Source of the DNA: Symsagittifera roscoffensis
Taxonomy: Eukaryota > Xenacoelomorpha > Acoela > Convolutidae
NCBI RefSeq assembly: GCF_963678635.1
Contig: NC_087065.1
Coordinates: forward strand, 20,573,302 to 20,637,301
Reading direction: 5' to 3'
DNA: 64,000 nt
Under the pieces are notes generated by a model that was not told the origin of the DNA, searched no databases, and saw nothing but the letters and a program-made list of their open reading frames with translations. This document shows positions 44,135 through 55,300 of the stretch, piece after piece (the stretch's first letter is position 1; every line of letters starts with the position of its first letter). A program made the translations under genes and the position numbers.

Positions 44135-47035
44135 ATGAGGAAAAACAACAAAGAGTGTACAAGCAAAGATTGCTTAAAACCTTCAGGACTGATAAATTGG
44201 ATTAAATGTGATTGTTGTTCTAGTTGGTATCATATCAGTTGTGTAAATATTTCTCTTAGCGACTCTAAGAAAACCCAATGGTTTCAGTGTCCTTTATGCG
44301 TTGATGTAAAATCTGTTAATAAAGCAACAATAGGTAATGATTTAGTGCTAGACAATTATGTTAATACAACCATCTCAAATGTCCGAGTACTCAAGAGAGT
44401 ACCAAAAGACTCGCGTGTTCCCTTGGCGGAAAATCTGTCGGACAAAATAAATGACATCGTCTACAATGTAGAAGATGTTACAAAATGGCTAATTTTTTTA
44501 ACGTCGTTCTTGTTTTTTTTGGAGCAACCGAAAAGAAGTGGACGCAAACAGACCACAAGCATGAGCTCTTTGATAAATAAAAAAATTCGAGCAAATGACG
44601 TGTCACTTCCAAAACCCCATCCCCACGTTTCAAGCCCGCCTCTGAGTGACCTCGAGCAGAGAATAAAGTTAATAAGTAGTAAGCTCGATGAAGGAAATGT
44701 AAAGGGAGGAATAAGGCTTGCTGCTTCGGATGACAAAATAGCTCCTTTTTCAACTGATAACTATCAAAAATTGTTATCTAAGCACCCGCAGCGAGCCAAA
44801 TTTGCAGCTCCAAATCCAGAAAAGTTGGATAGTTTTTTCGTAACCGATTTCGACCTATACAAAGCGATAATGTCCTTTCCAAACGGATCAGCAGCAGGTC
44901 CTGATAAAATATTTCCTCAAATTTTTAAAGATCTTGTTAGTAAGTCGAATGGCAGTGCAGGACTTAATTTTCTGAAATCGCTTACTAAGCTGATAAACCT
45001 CATTGGAGATGGCAAAATACCGGAACCACTAAGACCTTTCTTTTTTGGCGCAAAGCTTATCGCCCTCATAAAAATAGACGGAGGGTTGAGACCGATTGCC
45101 ATAGGCAACACGCTGAGACGTATCGCGTCTAAATGCGCTGGAAGCAAGGCCCTCTCCGAGCGACAAAATTTTTTCGGAAACGTACAGGTAGGATGCGGTA
45201 CCAAACGAGGAGCAGAAATAGCTGCGCACTCGTTTCGAAACCTAATTGAACGCGACGACAATCCAAAATGTACTGTTCTTTTAAAACTAGATTTTAAGAA
45301 TGCCTTTAACTCTTTAAACAGAGAAACAATGCTGAATCATGTTTTTTCAAATCGCCCCGAATTATATAATTACACCCATTGCGCATATGCTAAACCTAGT
45401 TACCTTTTTTACGGAAGCTCTGTCATAATGTCAGAAGACGGAACTCAGCAAGGTGATCCTGAAGCCCCACCCCTTTTTGCGGAAACAATTCATACACTAG
45501 TCAAACAGTTGGAGTCGAAAATTAACATCTGGTATTTAGATGATGGGAATTTAGCCGACGACTATAAGGTAGTACTCCGGGACCTTAAAAACATTCTGAA
45601 ATCGGAACAAATTTACGGCCTGAGCTTAAACACTGAGAAGTGTGAACTTTGTTTTTTGGGACCGACTACTAGTACACAGTATAATTCAATTTTAACACAA
45701 TTTCGAAAAATATGCCCCAAAATAAAAATAAAAACAAAAGAAGAACTCCTCATTTTAGGATCTCCAATCGGCGAACTTTGCCGAAAAGAATTACTCGACG
45801 AAAAAATTAGGGAGCTTGAAAAAATCTCGGATGTCATTGACAAACTAGACGCCCATTATGGTTTTTACCTCCTGAAAAATTGCTTTAGCATGCCAAAACT
45901 CCTATATTTTTTGCGTACGAGCCCTTGTTTTTTGCAAAATGATTTTTTGGAACGCTACGATAAATTACTAAGAAATTCGTTATGCAAGGTCACTAACGTG
46001 AAAATGGATGATAACCAGTTTTTACAAGCAGTTCTCCCGGCAGCCAAAGGTGGCTTGGGCGTTTCTTCCGCTCGTCTACTCGCTTTACCCGCTTTCTTAG
46101 CCTCAGCAGTAGGAGCGAAAGATGCCTTGAGCGAAATCTTTGGTTTGGAGCATGTGGATAGAACCTATGATGATGCGCTTAAACGGTGGTTTGACCTTGG
46201 AAAAATTGAAATGGCTCCGGAAAATGAAATCCAAAAAAATTGGACGGAGCCAATTTTTGACAGCGAAATTGCAGACTTGATTTTACGACTCGAACCAACG
46301 GACGTGAAAAGGTTCAACGCGTTCCAAGATAGATTTGGATCCCAATGGTTGAACGTCATCCCCTGCAAAAATTTAAGGTTAAAACTGTCGAACCAACAAC
46401 TCAGAATTGCGATAGGACTTCGATTAGGATCAAAAATATGCGAACGGCATAAATGCGTGTGCGGAAAAGACGTTACCGAGGATGGTTGGCATGGTCTTTC
46501 TTGCCTCAAAAGTGCAGGGAGATTCTCTAGGCATTCAAACCTGAATGCCCTTATAAAGCAGAGTCTATCATCTACTCACATTCCGTCTGTTTTAGAACCA
46601 CGACACCTCTACAGGTCCGATCAGAAGCGACCAGACGGTTTGACGCTCGTTCCATGGGCTGATGGTAAGCAGCTCTTGTGGGATGTAACGGTAGTAGACT
46701 CCTTAGCCCCTTGTAGGATTAATGCCGGGTCTGTTTGTAACCCTGGTACGGCTGCCGCTGAAGCGGAAGAGCGAAAAATTGACAAATATAAAGATCTTGT
46801 AAATGATGGATATCTTTTTCAACCGCTAGCTTTTGAAATTCAGGGCGCGGCCGGCCCCAGCACAGAAGTTTTTTTGAGCAAGCTTTGTAAGAACCTAAGC
46901 ATATGCACTGAGGAACCCAGAGCAGGCAGCTTTTTAAAACAGAGAATCTCCCTGGCAATACAGATTGCGAACGCCGCTTGCGTACTCGGAACAATAAATG
47001 ACAAAATAACTTTCGACGAAATTTTTTACTTGTAA
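44135..47035 (+). CDS. R2-like non-LTR retrotransposon ORF, apparently intact
   Basis: Single 966-codon frame without stops. Residues about 8-56 form a PHD-like zinc finger (Cys pairs around WYHISC and QCPLC). The central RT has AAGPDKI, the DGGLRP block, motif A LDFKNAF (about 385), motif B TQQGDPEAPP, motif C YLDD (about 466) and motif E LILGSPIG. The C-terminal part has a Cys/His knuckle (KCVCGKD...GWHGLSC, about 768-790) and a restriction-like endonuclease core (RPDG near 832, LLWDVTVVD near 848-857). Such proteins nick DNA and copy their RNA in place at the target. The zinc-finger N-terminus and C-terminal endonuclease place it with the R2/NeSL/Hero-type group, not with APE-type LINEs. 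Exact clade, element ends and target site are not determined. Intactness suggests recent activity. Confidence 0.8.
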   Translation: MRKNNKECTSKDCLKPSGLINWIKCDCCSSWYHISCVNISLSDSKKTQWFQCPLCVDVKSVNKATIGNDLVLDNYVNTTISNVRVLKRVPKDSRVPLAENLSDKINDIVYNVEDVTKWLIFLTSFLFFLEQPKRSGRKQTTSMSSLINKKIRANDVSLPKPHPHVSSPPLSDLEQRIKLISSKLDEGNVKGGIRLAASDDKIAPFSTDNYQKLLSKHPQRAKFAAPNPEKLDSFFVTDFDLYKAIMSFPNGSAAGPDKIFPQIFKDLVSKSNGSAGLNFLKSLTKLINLIGDGKIPEPLRPFFFGAKLIALIKIDGGLRPIAIGNTLRRIASKCAGSKALSERQNFFGNVQVGCGTKRGAEIAAHSFRNLIERDDNPKCTVLLKLDFKNAFNSLNRETMLNHVFSNRPELYNYTHCAYAKPSYLFYGSSVIMSEDGTQQGDPEAPPLFAETIHTLVKQLESKINIWYLDDGNLADDYKVVLRDLKNILKSEQIYGLSLNTEKCELCFLGPTTSTQYNSILTQFRKICPKIKIKTKEELLILGSPIGELCRKELLDEKIRELEKISDVIDKLDAHYGFYLLKNCFSMPKLLYFLRTSPCFLQNDFLERYDKLLRNSLCKVTNVKMDDNQFLQAVLPAAKGGLGVSSARLLALPAFLASAVGAKDALSEIFGLEHVDRTYDDALKRWFDLGKIEMAPENEIQKNWTEPIFDSEIADLILRLEPTDVKRFNAFQDRFGSQWLNVIPCKNLRLKLSNQQLRIAIGLRLGSKICERHKCVCGKDVTEDGWHGLSCLKSAGRFSRHSNLNALIKQSLSSTHIPSVLEPRHLYRSDQKRPDGLTLVPWADGKQLLWDVTVVDSLAPCRINAGSVCNPGTAAAEAEERKIDKYKDLVNDGYLFQPLAFEIQGAAGPSTEVFLSKLCKNLSICTEEPRAGSFLKQRISLAIQIANAACVLGTINDKITFDEIFYL

Positions 47036-48409
47036 CACTTGTATATTATATTATCTCGTGTCGAGTTGCGTGTTCTTATTGAAGAAGCGTAACCCGTATC
47101 GATTTTAAATGAAAAGGACTTAAACACTTGACATCTTCTTTTATCATTATCACTTCCATATCTAGAAAATTCCAAGGATTTTGACTGGAATACATGATGA
47201 AGGGACTCATGACTGTAACCTCGGTTACTATGATACTTTTGACCTTCTGATTACCTTAGAAATGGTTGTACGAAAAATGTCGTGCGGAATTGTAAACAAG
47301 TCAATCAAAATGTGATTTCCAATTTAAACAGAACCGTGCCCATGAATTGGCTCTAAGTCACCTACTTCATTCAGTCATTCTTTTAAGCAAAACTAAAGAA
47401 ATTTCATGCCAGTTTTTAATTTTCTCGGCTGGATACTGATTTGCCGCTTCAGGAATAGCAAAAACAAATTACTGTCAGCTTACGAAAAATCAAATGTGAA
47501 AATTTTCAAAACAAAGTAAACCCAAGAACAATCAAAACTTGTTTAAAAATATACCTATAAAGATTGATATATATTTATGCCTGTAACTTGTTAAAAGATA
47601 TAATGGTAATCACATCGAACACTCTTATTTCCAAAGATCGGTCACAATAAGGAGCAACATTCATCAAAATATGTCCTCAGATGACGCATTGACTTAAAAA
47701 AAAAACGTCTAAGTAAGGTTAAAGAAAAACTATTTTTCTATATTTAAGGAAGTTTAGAAAAGATAAGGTGAGCCGATAAGTGTTCTCTGATTTCCTTGTT
47801 AAGAGTTAAGTTTTGCTTTTATTAATTATCCCTAATGCCGATTTATTCCTAAATGTGAAATTGATTTACACTAGCCTCGTAGATTTTTCCATAGCTGGCT
47901 AATAGTTCTTGTTTTTGTGTGTTTATAAGCTGACTAAGTGGTAAATTCGGGATTACCCCTGTTGTTGCGATGTCCGGGAAAAAGATAGACAGCTGTTCAG
48001 ACAACAGTCGTTTTTGATGGGACTTAAAGACGCGGCTGCATACAATTCTTAATTGTGGGCCTTAGAAATATAAATCGCCTCAGTTTAATTAGCTCATTTT
48101 AATTGTTCTAACGCTCATTTTTCGGCTTTAATGTCATTTCGGTACTCGTTTAGAAGTATGGTGCCGCGGTTTTCGGTGCGTACCATTCAAAAGCTTCCTT
48201 AGAACTGTGTTCCCACCAGATCTCTCGAAACGTACTTGAAGTGAAGTGCTTCAAGTGGATTAAAACAAAAGGAAACTTGTAAACATTATTCTTCGTTAGG
48301 TTTGCCACCAAAGTTTTCTTCAAAATGAAGTTATGTTAAATATCATTTATCTGAAAAAAGTTTAAACTACCTTCTGTGTCTGACTTAAATCTTCAAATTA
48401 CCACACCGA
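47036..48409. other. Intergenic, nothing recognised beyond a possible LINE 3' UTR
   Basis: The first few hundred bases may be the 3' UTR of the R2-like element. I see no poly(A) tail, target duplication, gene or clear repeat in the remainder. Confidence 0.3.
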
Positions 48410-50518
48410 ATGAGAGATGAAGTAGAAAATTTGTCGTTTTTTCACAGTGAAGACAATGTTGAAAAAGTTTGGAGGGATTTGCGCGAACTCCTGACTGAAC
48501 TAACGAAAAAGTTTGTACCATTAACTAACCTCGATCCAGAGTGTAGAAACAACTTATTATTCACCAATACCACTCGACAGGCAATCAGAGAAAAAAAGAA
48601 ATACTGGAAAAATTGGAAAAATAGAACAACAGCAAACTATGACAACTATAAAGAAAAAGAAATGCTGTTAAGACAGCTACACGAAATGATCAAAAGGCAA
48701 AGAAAGTGAAATAGCTAAAGATGTAAAAATGAAACCAAAAAAAATCTGGAGCTATGTGAGACAGGAAACCTTGTTACAAAATGCAATACCAGCTTTAGTG
48801 CAGGATGATGGATCTTTAACGACCAATGAGATCGAAAAAGTTGAACTTTGTCAAAGTTCTTTTCATCAGTCTTCACACACGAACCGCCAGGAGAATGGAA
48901 GATTCCAGATTTGGATATCACCCATCCAATAAAGGACTTAGAAATAACAGAGCAATTGGTGAAAGAGCAACTAGACTCACTCAATACATCGAAATCTCCA
49001 GGGCCCGACGAAGTTCACCCGAAACGTCTGTTTAAATTGAGAGATTTCTTGACTCAAATTCTAACAAAAATTTTAAACAAATCTTGGGACGAAACGAAGC
49101 TACCTCAAGATTGGAAACTTGCTCACATTGCCTCTGTCTTCAAAAAAGGGGAAAAAATCGTTAGCTGACAATTATCGTCCAGTAAGCTTAACATCAATAG
49201 TTTGTAAAATAATTAGAGCCCATCTGATGGAGCATCTAGAAAAAAATGAAATCCTTGTAAATGAACAGTTTGGTTTCCTGCCCGGTAGATCATCGCAATT
49301 ACAACTACTGAGAGTGCTGGATGATTTCACAAAAACAATTGATAGTTGACGAAAAATGGATGTTATCTACTTGGAATTCAAGAAAGCGTTCGACTCGGTT
49401 CCGCACAAAAGACTGATAGGAATCCTAAAACAATATGGAATAAAAGGAAAAACACTGGGCTGGATCAACGAGTTTTTATTAAACAGACGTCAAAGAATTG
49501 TGATAAAAGACAGTAGATCTGAATGGAAAGATGTTCTGAGTGGGATTCCCCAGGGGTCTGTACTGGATTCTGTTTTGTTTGTAATATATATAAATTCAAT
49601 GCCAAACGCAGTCAAATCAAAATTGTATTCATTTGCAGACGATGCAAAACTATACAGAGAAATTACCAGCGACAAAGACGTTGAATTGCTCCAAGAAGCT
49701 CTGAGAAAACTGGAAGAATGGTCAAAAAATAGTGTTTTACATTTTAATGAAGATAAATGTGTAAGTATGATAATCTCAAATGGAAGATCAATATGAACTT
49801 TACGATAAACAGATTAAAACAGTAGTAGAAGAAAAAGACATTGCTGTGATCATCGATTGTAAACTCTCCTTTGACTCTCATATCTTTGCAAAAGTTGAAA
49901 AGGCAAATTCTATCATTGCAGTTTTCAAGAAAAAATTCATTAAAATGATTACCTGTGTTTTTAAATGTTTATAAAGGACTCATTTGGAGTTCTGTAATCA
50001 AGCCTGGTACCCGCGATTAAAGAAGAACACAAGATTAATCGAAAATGTGCAACGACGAGCGACACGATTGGTACAAGGTCTGCAGACACTAAGCTACAAT
50101 GAAAGGTTAAAGAAACTAGACCTACCGTCACTTGAATACCGCAGAAGACGAGGAACAATGATCGAAATGTTCAAAATAAGTTACAACCGTTATGACCCGA
50201 AAGCTACAAAAGGCATGTTCGAATTGAATAATCGTGACACAAGGACAAATGACAAGAAAGTGATAACGAAGAAGGCCAACTTCGAATTGCGGAAATACTT
50301 TTTTACCATCAGATCAGCTACAGATTGGAATATGTTGCCAGGAGAAGTAATTGACTCGAAGACCTTGAACGCTTTCAAGAACAACCGGGAAAAATGTTGG
50401 AAGAAAAGCGAAATTAATAAACTTGAGACGAATTAAACGAAAAGGAGTAGATCATGAGCTGATCGATAGAGGCGACAAAACGCCTAAAAGATCAGAAAAA
50501 CAACTGAACTGAACTGAC
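48410..50518 (+). pseudogene. 5'-truncated, decayed CR1-like LINE
   Basis: RT sequence is spread over several frames: linker (SKSPGPDEVHPKRL near 48985), NYRPVSLTS (near 49170), motif A YLEFKKAFDSVPHKRL (near 49365), motif B GIPQGSV (near 49545), motif C FADDAKLY (near 49630) and the thumb/C-terminal part with NVQRRATRLV (near 50045). There are at least four frame changes and an in-frame TGA at 49347-49349. The endonuclease half is missing, so it is 5' truncated. The 3' end carries short ACTGA-type repeats (50502-50518), a usual LINE tail. Confidence 0.8.
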
Positions 50519-50802
50519 TTTTATACGGGACCACTGGTAGTTTTTCGGGACCTTACTTTTAAACTAGGTTTTTGACTATGACCATACTTTTAAACTATGA
50601 CCATACTTCAAAAAAAGTACCGTTATAGCGTCTTCATGTCCTCTCGTCTGATTTACCTAGCACCTGTGGTTCAATTCACTGCAAAATTGCTGCAGCCTTT
50701 TCGGATGTCACCAGTGACAGTGACTCCAATGTGTTTACCACAGTAATAGCAGATTTTTAATTGAATTCAGCTATTAATGTTTGTGCATGTTGCTATTTTT
50801 AG
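50519..50802 (+). other. Upstream region of PIGV
   Basis: Contains a short internal repeat (CTATGACCATACTT, twice near 50574-50610) and ends in a pyrimidine-rich 3' splice site, AG at 50801-50802, immediately before the PIGV start codon. No upstream coding exon is seen. Confidence 0.5.
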
Positions 50803-52179
50803 ATGATTACTAGAATGGAAACCATTTCTTGTATGGTTTTTGGCTACAAATTCCTCATGTTTTTGTTGATATTTTTGTCTTCTTTGCTGATACCCAATAT
50901 TGGCGACATCATCGAATTGAGTATAAATGGAGAAATTGACGCGTTTCAGCCGCCAATGAACCTATCCGATAGCAATTATTTCATTCTGTTTGAAGGTTTC
51001 ACCAAGTGGGATTCTCAATATTTTGTTTTTATCTCAAGATATGGCTATCTCACTGAAAAAATATTTGCTTTTTTCCCATTATGGCCTTTATTGTTATCTT
51101 TTTCAAATGTCGTTATGGGCGAATCACTTTTGCTGCTGTTAGTTTGGGGAACTATTTTGAATTTGTTGTTAGCTTGTACAATTACACATACACTGATATC
51201 ATTGGTGTCTGAAATTTACCTTGAATTAAAAAACAAGTATATAGTAATTATACCATTTCTTCTTAATCCCGCTGGAATTTTCTTTCATGTCTTTTATTCT
51301 GAAAGTCTTTATCTCTGCCTAGTCTTACTTGCAACATTGAAGCTAATAGAGGGAAATGATCTGTGTGCTGCACTATTCTTTCATTTAGCTTCTTGGACCA
51401 GGGCTAATGGTATTGTAAATAGTGGATTTTTTCTTTTCGCAATTTTAGTCTTAACTTTGAAACGCCGAGCCTTAAGTAATCTGTGCAATTATTTGAGACT
51501 GTCTGTGTATGTTTTCATATCTGTTGTACCGTTTGCGTTGTTTCAATGGTATGCTTTTGTTAAGTTTTGCTCAAAAGCTGGAAATATTTCTAAGTCCAAC
51601 TATGACATCGAAATTTATTTAAGAAAAAATCAGCTGTTTGAGGAAGGTGTTTGGTGTAAAGAAAAATTACCAGTTGTGTATTCTTACATTCAAGAAAAAT
51701 ATTGGAGAAATGGTTTTCTGAGATACTACACTTTAAATAATATTCCCAACTTTTTTCTCGCAATTCCACTGATCTGTTTTGTTCCCTACATCTTCTGGAT
51801 TCACAAGAAATTGATTACCATTACTGCTAGAGCGCCAATATGGGCGGCGAAAAACATGAGCCGCGTTGATGCAATCAAATTTGCAGCTCTAGTTCAGTTA
51901 GCATTTCTTTACGCTTTCTCTGTGCTGTTCATGAATATACAAGTTATGACGCGTTTCATTTTTTCATCATGCCCGATTGTTTATCCCACGATATCAAAAA
52001 TAGTACTGGATGACATGAAAATCGCCAAGTTCAACACGAATGGTCTTAATTTTATCCAAGATATTTTTTCTAGTCGATTTAGAAGCTTGCGTCTTAGGAC
52101 CAAACTCATGATAATATGGTGCATTTCCTATAATATTCTTGGATTGATTCTACATCCTAATAGGCTTCCCTGGACTTAA
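50803..52179 (+). CDS. PIGV: GPI mannosyltransferase 2
   Basis: PIG-V adds the second mannose to the glycosylphosphatidylinositol anchor precursor in the ER lumen, using dolichol-phosphate mannose. The 458-residue protein has many hydrophobic segments, starting at residues 15-31. The family motif KWDSQYF is at residues 68-74, carrying the conserved Trp-Asp of this C-type glycosyltransferase, and FAFFPLWP at 88-95. The C-terminus ends HPNRLPWT, like the HCNFLPWT-type end of animal PIG-V. The length is close to the animal family (about 490 residues), so one exon carries the full coding region. The ATG directly follows a 3' splice site; a second in-frame ATG at 50815 is an alternative. FAM32A begins 142 nt downstream. 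Confidence 0.88.
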   Translation: MITRMETISCMVFGYKFLMFLLIFLSSLLIPNIGDIIELSINGEIDAFQPPMNLSDSNYFILFEGFTKWDSQYFVFISRYGYLTEKIFAFFPLWPLLLSFSNVVMGESLLLLLVWGTILNLLLACTITHTLISLVSEIYLELKNKYIVIIPFLLNPAGIFFHVFYSESLYLCLVLLATLKLIEGNDLCAALFFHLASWTRANGIVNSGFFLFAILVLTLKRRALSNLCNYLRLSVYVFISVVPFALFQWYAFVKFCSKAGNISKSNYDIEIYLRKNQLFEEGVWCKEKLPVVYSYIQEKYWRNGFLRYYTLNNIPNFFLAIPLICFVPYIFWIHKKLITITARAPIWAAKNMSRVDAIKFAALVQLAFLYAFSVLFMNIQVMTRFIFSSCPIVYPTISKIVLDDMKIAKFNTNGLNFIQDIFSSRFRSLRLRTKLMIIWCISYNILGLILHPNRLPWT

Positions 52180-52321
52180 TTTAAGAGTAAGTGACAACTT
52201 TATTTCGTTCAAATTAGATTGTACGGTTATTTAGCTTGACTTTTTTGCTTCAAAGATTCATTTAGCTTGGAGATTTTTTGCTATTAAGATTCAACCTTGA
52301 AAATGCTTTTCAGAGCTAGAC
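52180..52321 (+). promoter_or_regulatory. PIGV-FAM32A intercistronic region
   Basis: No AATAAA or ATTAAA occurs in these 142 nt. A donor-like GTAAGT sits at 52186-52191, 6 nt after the PIGV stop, and a pyrimidine-rich acceptor CAG at 52311-52313, 8 nt before the FAM32A ATG. The layout fits a shared primary transcript resolved by cis- or trans-splicing. Confidence 0.5.
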
Positions 52322-55300
52322 ATGTCAGATGATTACGATTTAGTTTATACCTCCTCTCTCAAACTGAAGCAAGAGGGAGGCAAAGTGGGTAAGAAGAAGA
52401 AAAAGAAGAGCAAACCGGTTCAGCAATTACCCCCATCTGTCACCACAAAACCTACAACCTGCTCATCTTCTTCCGATCCAGTCGCAGCATCCAAGTGCGT
52501 AAAGACACGGATAATTGTCCGTAGTTAGTTAAATTTCAAAAAAAGTTGCATTTATAAATTTTAATTGCAATAAATTTAAGTTTACTGGCGACATCATTTG
52601 TCCTGGAAAGGAACCTCAGGGATAGTCAACGAGAAAATTGATTCGAGTGAACGAATTATTATATCAAAATTATACGTACAATTTTTGTCTGAATAGTTGC
52701 CCGTTCAAAAACCCCCGAAAATGCAAAAAAGAGAGAAAGGATAATAAATTATCAAAGTGTCATTTTTACTGTTTTTATCCGACTGCTTTTGTGACTTAAG
52801 TATAATTCGTTAATATTTGTTTTTCAATTTTGCGTAGTTTGCATAATTTCTTATGGCAATTTTGAATAGAATGAGATATGTCGCGAACTAAAGATCATTC
52901 AATACTACTTGTTAACATCAGTCAACTTTGTGCAATCGGGTACTAGAGTTTTTCCCGTTAGTTACTTTGTTCACAGGATGACTGAAATTAGCTGTCATCT
53001 TCAAATCTGTTTTTTTTTTCGTATATTAACAGACGAAAATGTGAACTTTCGTCAACTAACACACAAATTTTTTGTTTTTGTTTGAGTTTTCTCTCTTAAT
53101 TTGTTTTATACTATATGGGCGTATCAGCTTCATTTTGAGTTGTTTGATAATTAAAAAAAGGTTTTCTCAATGTTTTGAGGAGGGATTTGAAAACTTTTTC
53201 AATTTTGTAGTTTTTGTGAACAATTTTTTCTCGTTAAGTTAAGTTGTCTTGTTAAGTTTGATCTTGATGCCAATTTAACGTTTAACTGTCTTTTTTAACG
53301 TTATTTTTTTTAAAGGAACTTCAAATTTATTTTACTGGTTTCTCATTTTCTGTCAGTTAATTTGTCATGCTATGTTAGAGTTTTATCACAAGTGGTGCAA
53401 AATTTCGCTTCGCCCGCCTACCTGCTTATACCAAAATTTTGGTGGGGGAGAACAATGTTTTCATTGTGAAAAAAAATCGAGTTATTGAGTTTTTTGAATT
53501 TGAAAAAATTATATTAATTCGATTAGCTTTACAATTATATGTGCGCTCGCTCTGGCAACTTTATATCTTTCGATAATTTTTTCTTAGATTCTGATTTTGC
53601 AGATTTTCTGGCACTGTTTGCCCTATTTTGTTTCAGGACTACTCTCGAATATCAGACTAACTGACAAAAGGCACACAAAGGCTGCTGAGTTGGCTCTCAA
53701 AACGTTTAGTTTTTTTCTCATTTATAATAGTTTGCTCAAGATTTCCTCCTAACCAAAAGGCTTTGTTGTTGCTATTCAATATCACAGATTCTTAGTTTTA
53801 GATAGATTAGTTTTAGATACTGTTGGTAGATACTAATTTTTTTTGTCATTGACTAAAAAATTAGCCAATTTTGTTGAACAGATTGGCACGGAAAATAGAG
53901 CTGTGGTAAAAATGAGCTGTGGTAAAAATGAATCGAAAAAAAACCTCCTGCTTGATTTCAGAAGATCTTGGTGTAGGCCTTAAAGGTAGTGCTTTTGTGC
54001 AAATAAGTATCTTTTCATATAAACTAAGTAATTTTCTGTCAATACAAGTTGAATCTGGCCGAGATGAAAAACTTTCAAGCTTCGAGCTTCGATAGTCTTC
54101 AACAACACATAAGATAACATATTTTTTTAGTATCTGATTTTGGATAAAATATTATCATAGATTTGGGTAGGTGGCTGACATTTTGGTTCATTCGAGTGAA
54201 GTTTACTTTTGTAGTTTTTGTTTTATTTTAGCCTTGCTCTAGGAAAAAAAACGGCTAATTGCACCAATATAATTAAGTTTTTTGGCAAAAAAAATTAAGA
54301 AAATTAATATATATTTTTAAAAACAGTCAAGAATATATAGTTGAGATCAATCCTAGTTGTAAATTTTTTTACTTTTGTGCTATTAGATGTGATTTCATTC
54401 CATTTGTGCTATTAGATGTGATTTCGGCTGCGCGCAACCATAATTGTTCTATTGACAGACTCATTTATAATTACTTTATAATTTCTGTATCACAAGACTA
54501 CGTTTTTTTTGTGCTGAAATATACTTAATTTGCACTAATGAAAAAATTGCAGTCGTATGCTGTGCTAAATTGTGATAAATGACAGAAAAATGAGAACTGA
54601 AAGTTTTTTCGGCATAATGCACGAATAGTTATATTTCGGTAGAGTTCAGCCTGTTTTCATGGTTATTTTGGGAGAGCACAACTCATTTTTTTTCAGGCGA
54701 AATCGATGGTCTGTTTCAAAAACATAAATTGTTGTTAGTTAATATTTAAATAAAATTTATTGTCAACTATCGGTTGTAACTCTGAGGTGCTAATTTTCTT
54801 ACCATGGCTGACTGTAACTGTAACTATATTTGACCATAATCGTTGAACTGTTGTGAGCAATCGATGGTCTTTTTGCTATATTTAACAATATGTAGCATTG
54901 CAAACTTCATCGCCTATGTTCTGGTCGAAGGTTCAACGCGGCTTTTAGCACTGTTTTTTTTCATATTTGGTGGCCTTTTTGCTGTTTCCATCGGTAGCTA
55001 GTGTTAGCTTACGTTGAAGAGCCCGTGGCGCAGATGCGAGAGTGTGAGACTCCAAGTTTTCTCAATCGATTGCGGTAATCGTTGACTTCATTTTACTCTA
55101 GCGAGCATAATGTTTTAGTATGGTTGTATTTTTTCCAAACTAACTGTTTTTTTGCCATAATCAACTATATGTAGCATTTCAAGCTTCATAGCCTATGTTC
55201 TGGTCGGAAGTTCAACGAGGCACTTAGCACTGGTTATATTCATATTTGGTGGCTTTTTGCTGCCTCATTAGTAGCTAACTTGGAAGAGCTTGTGGCACAG

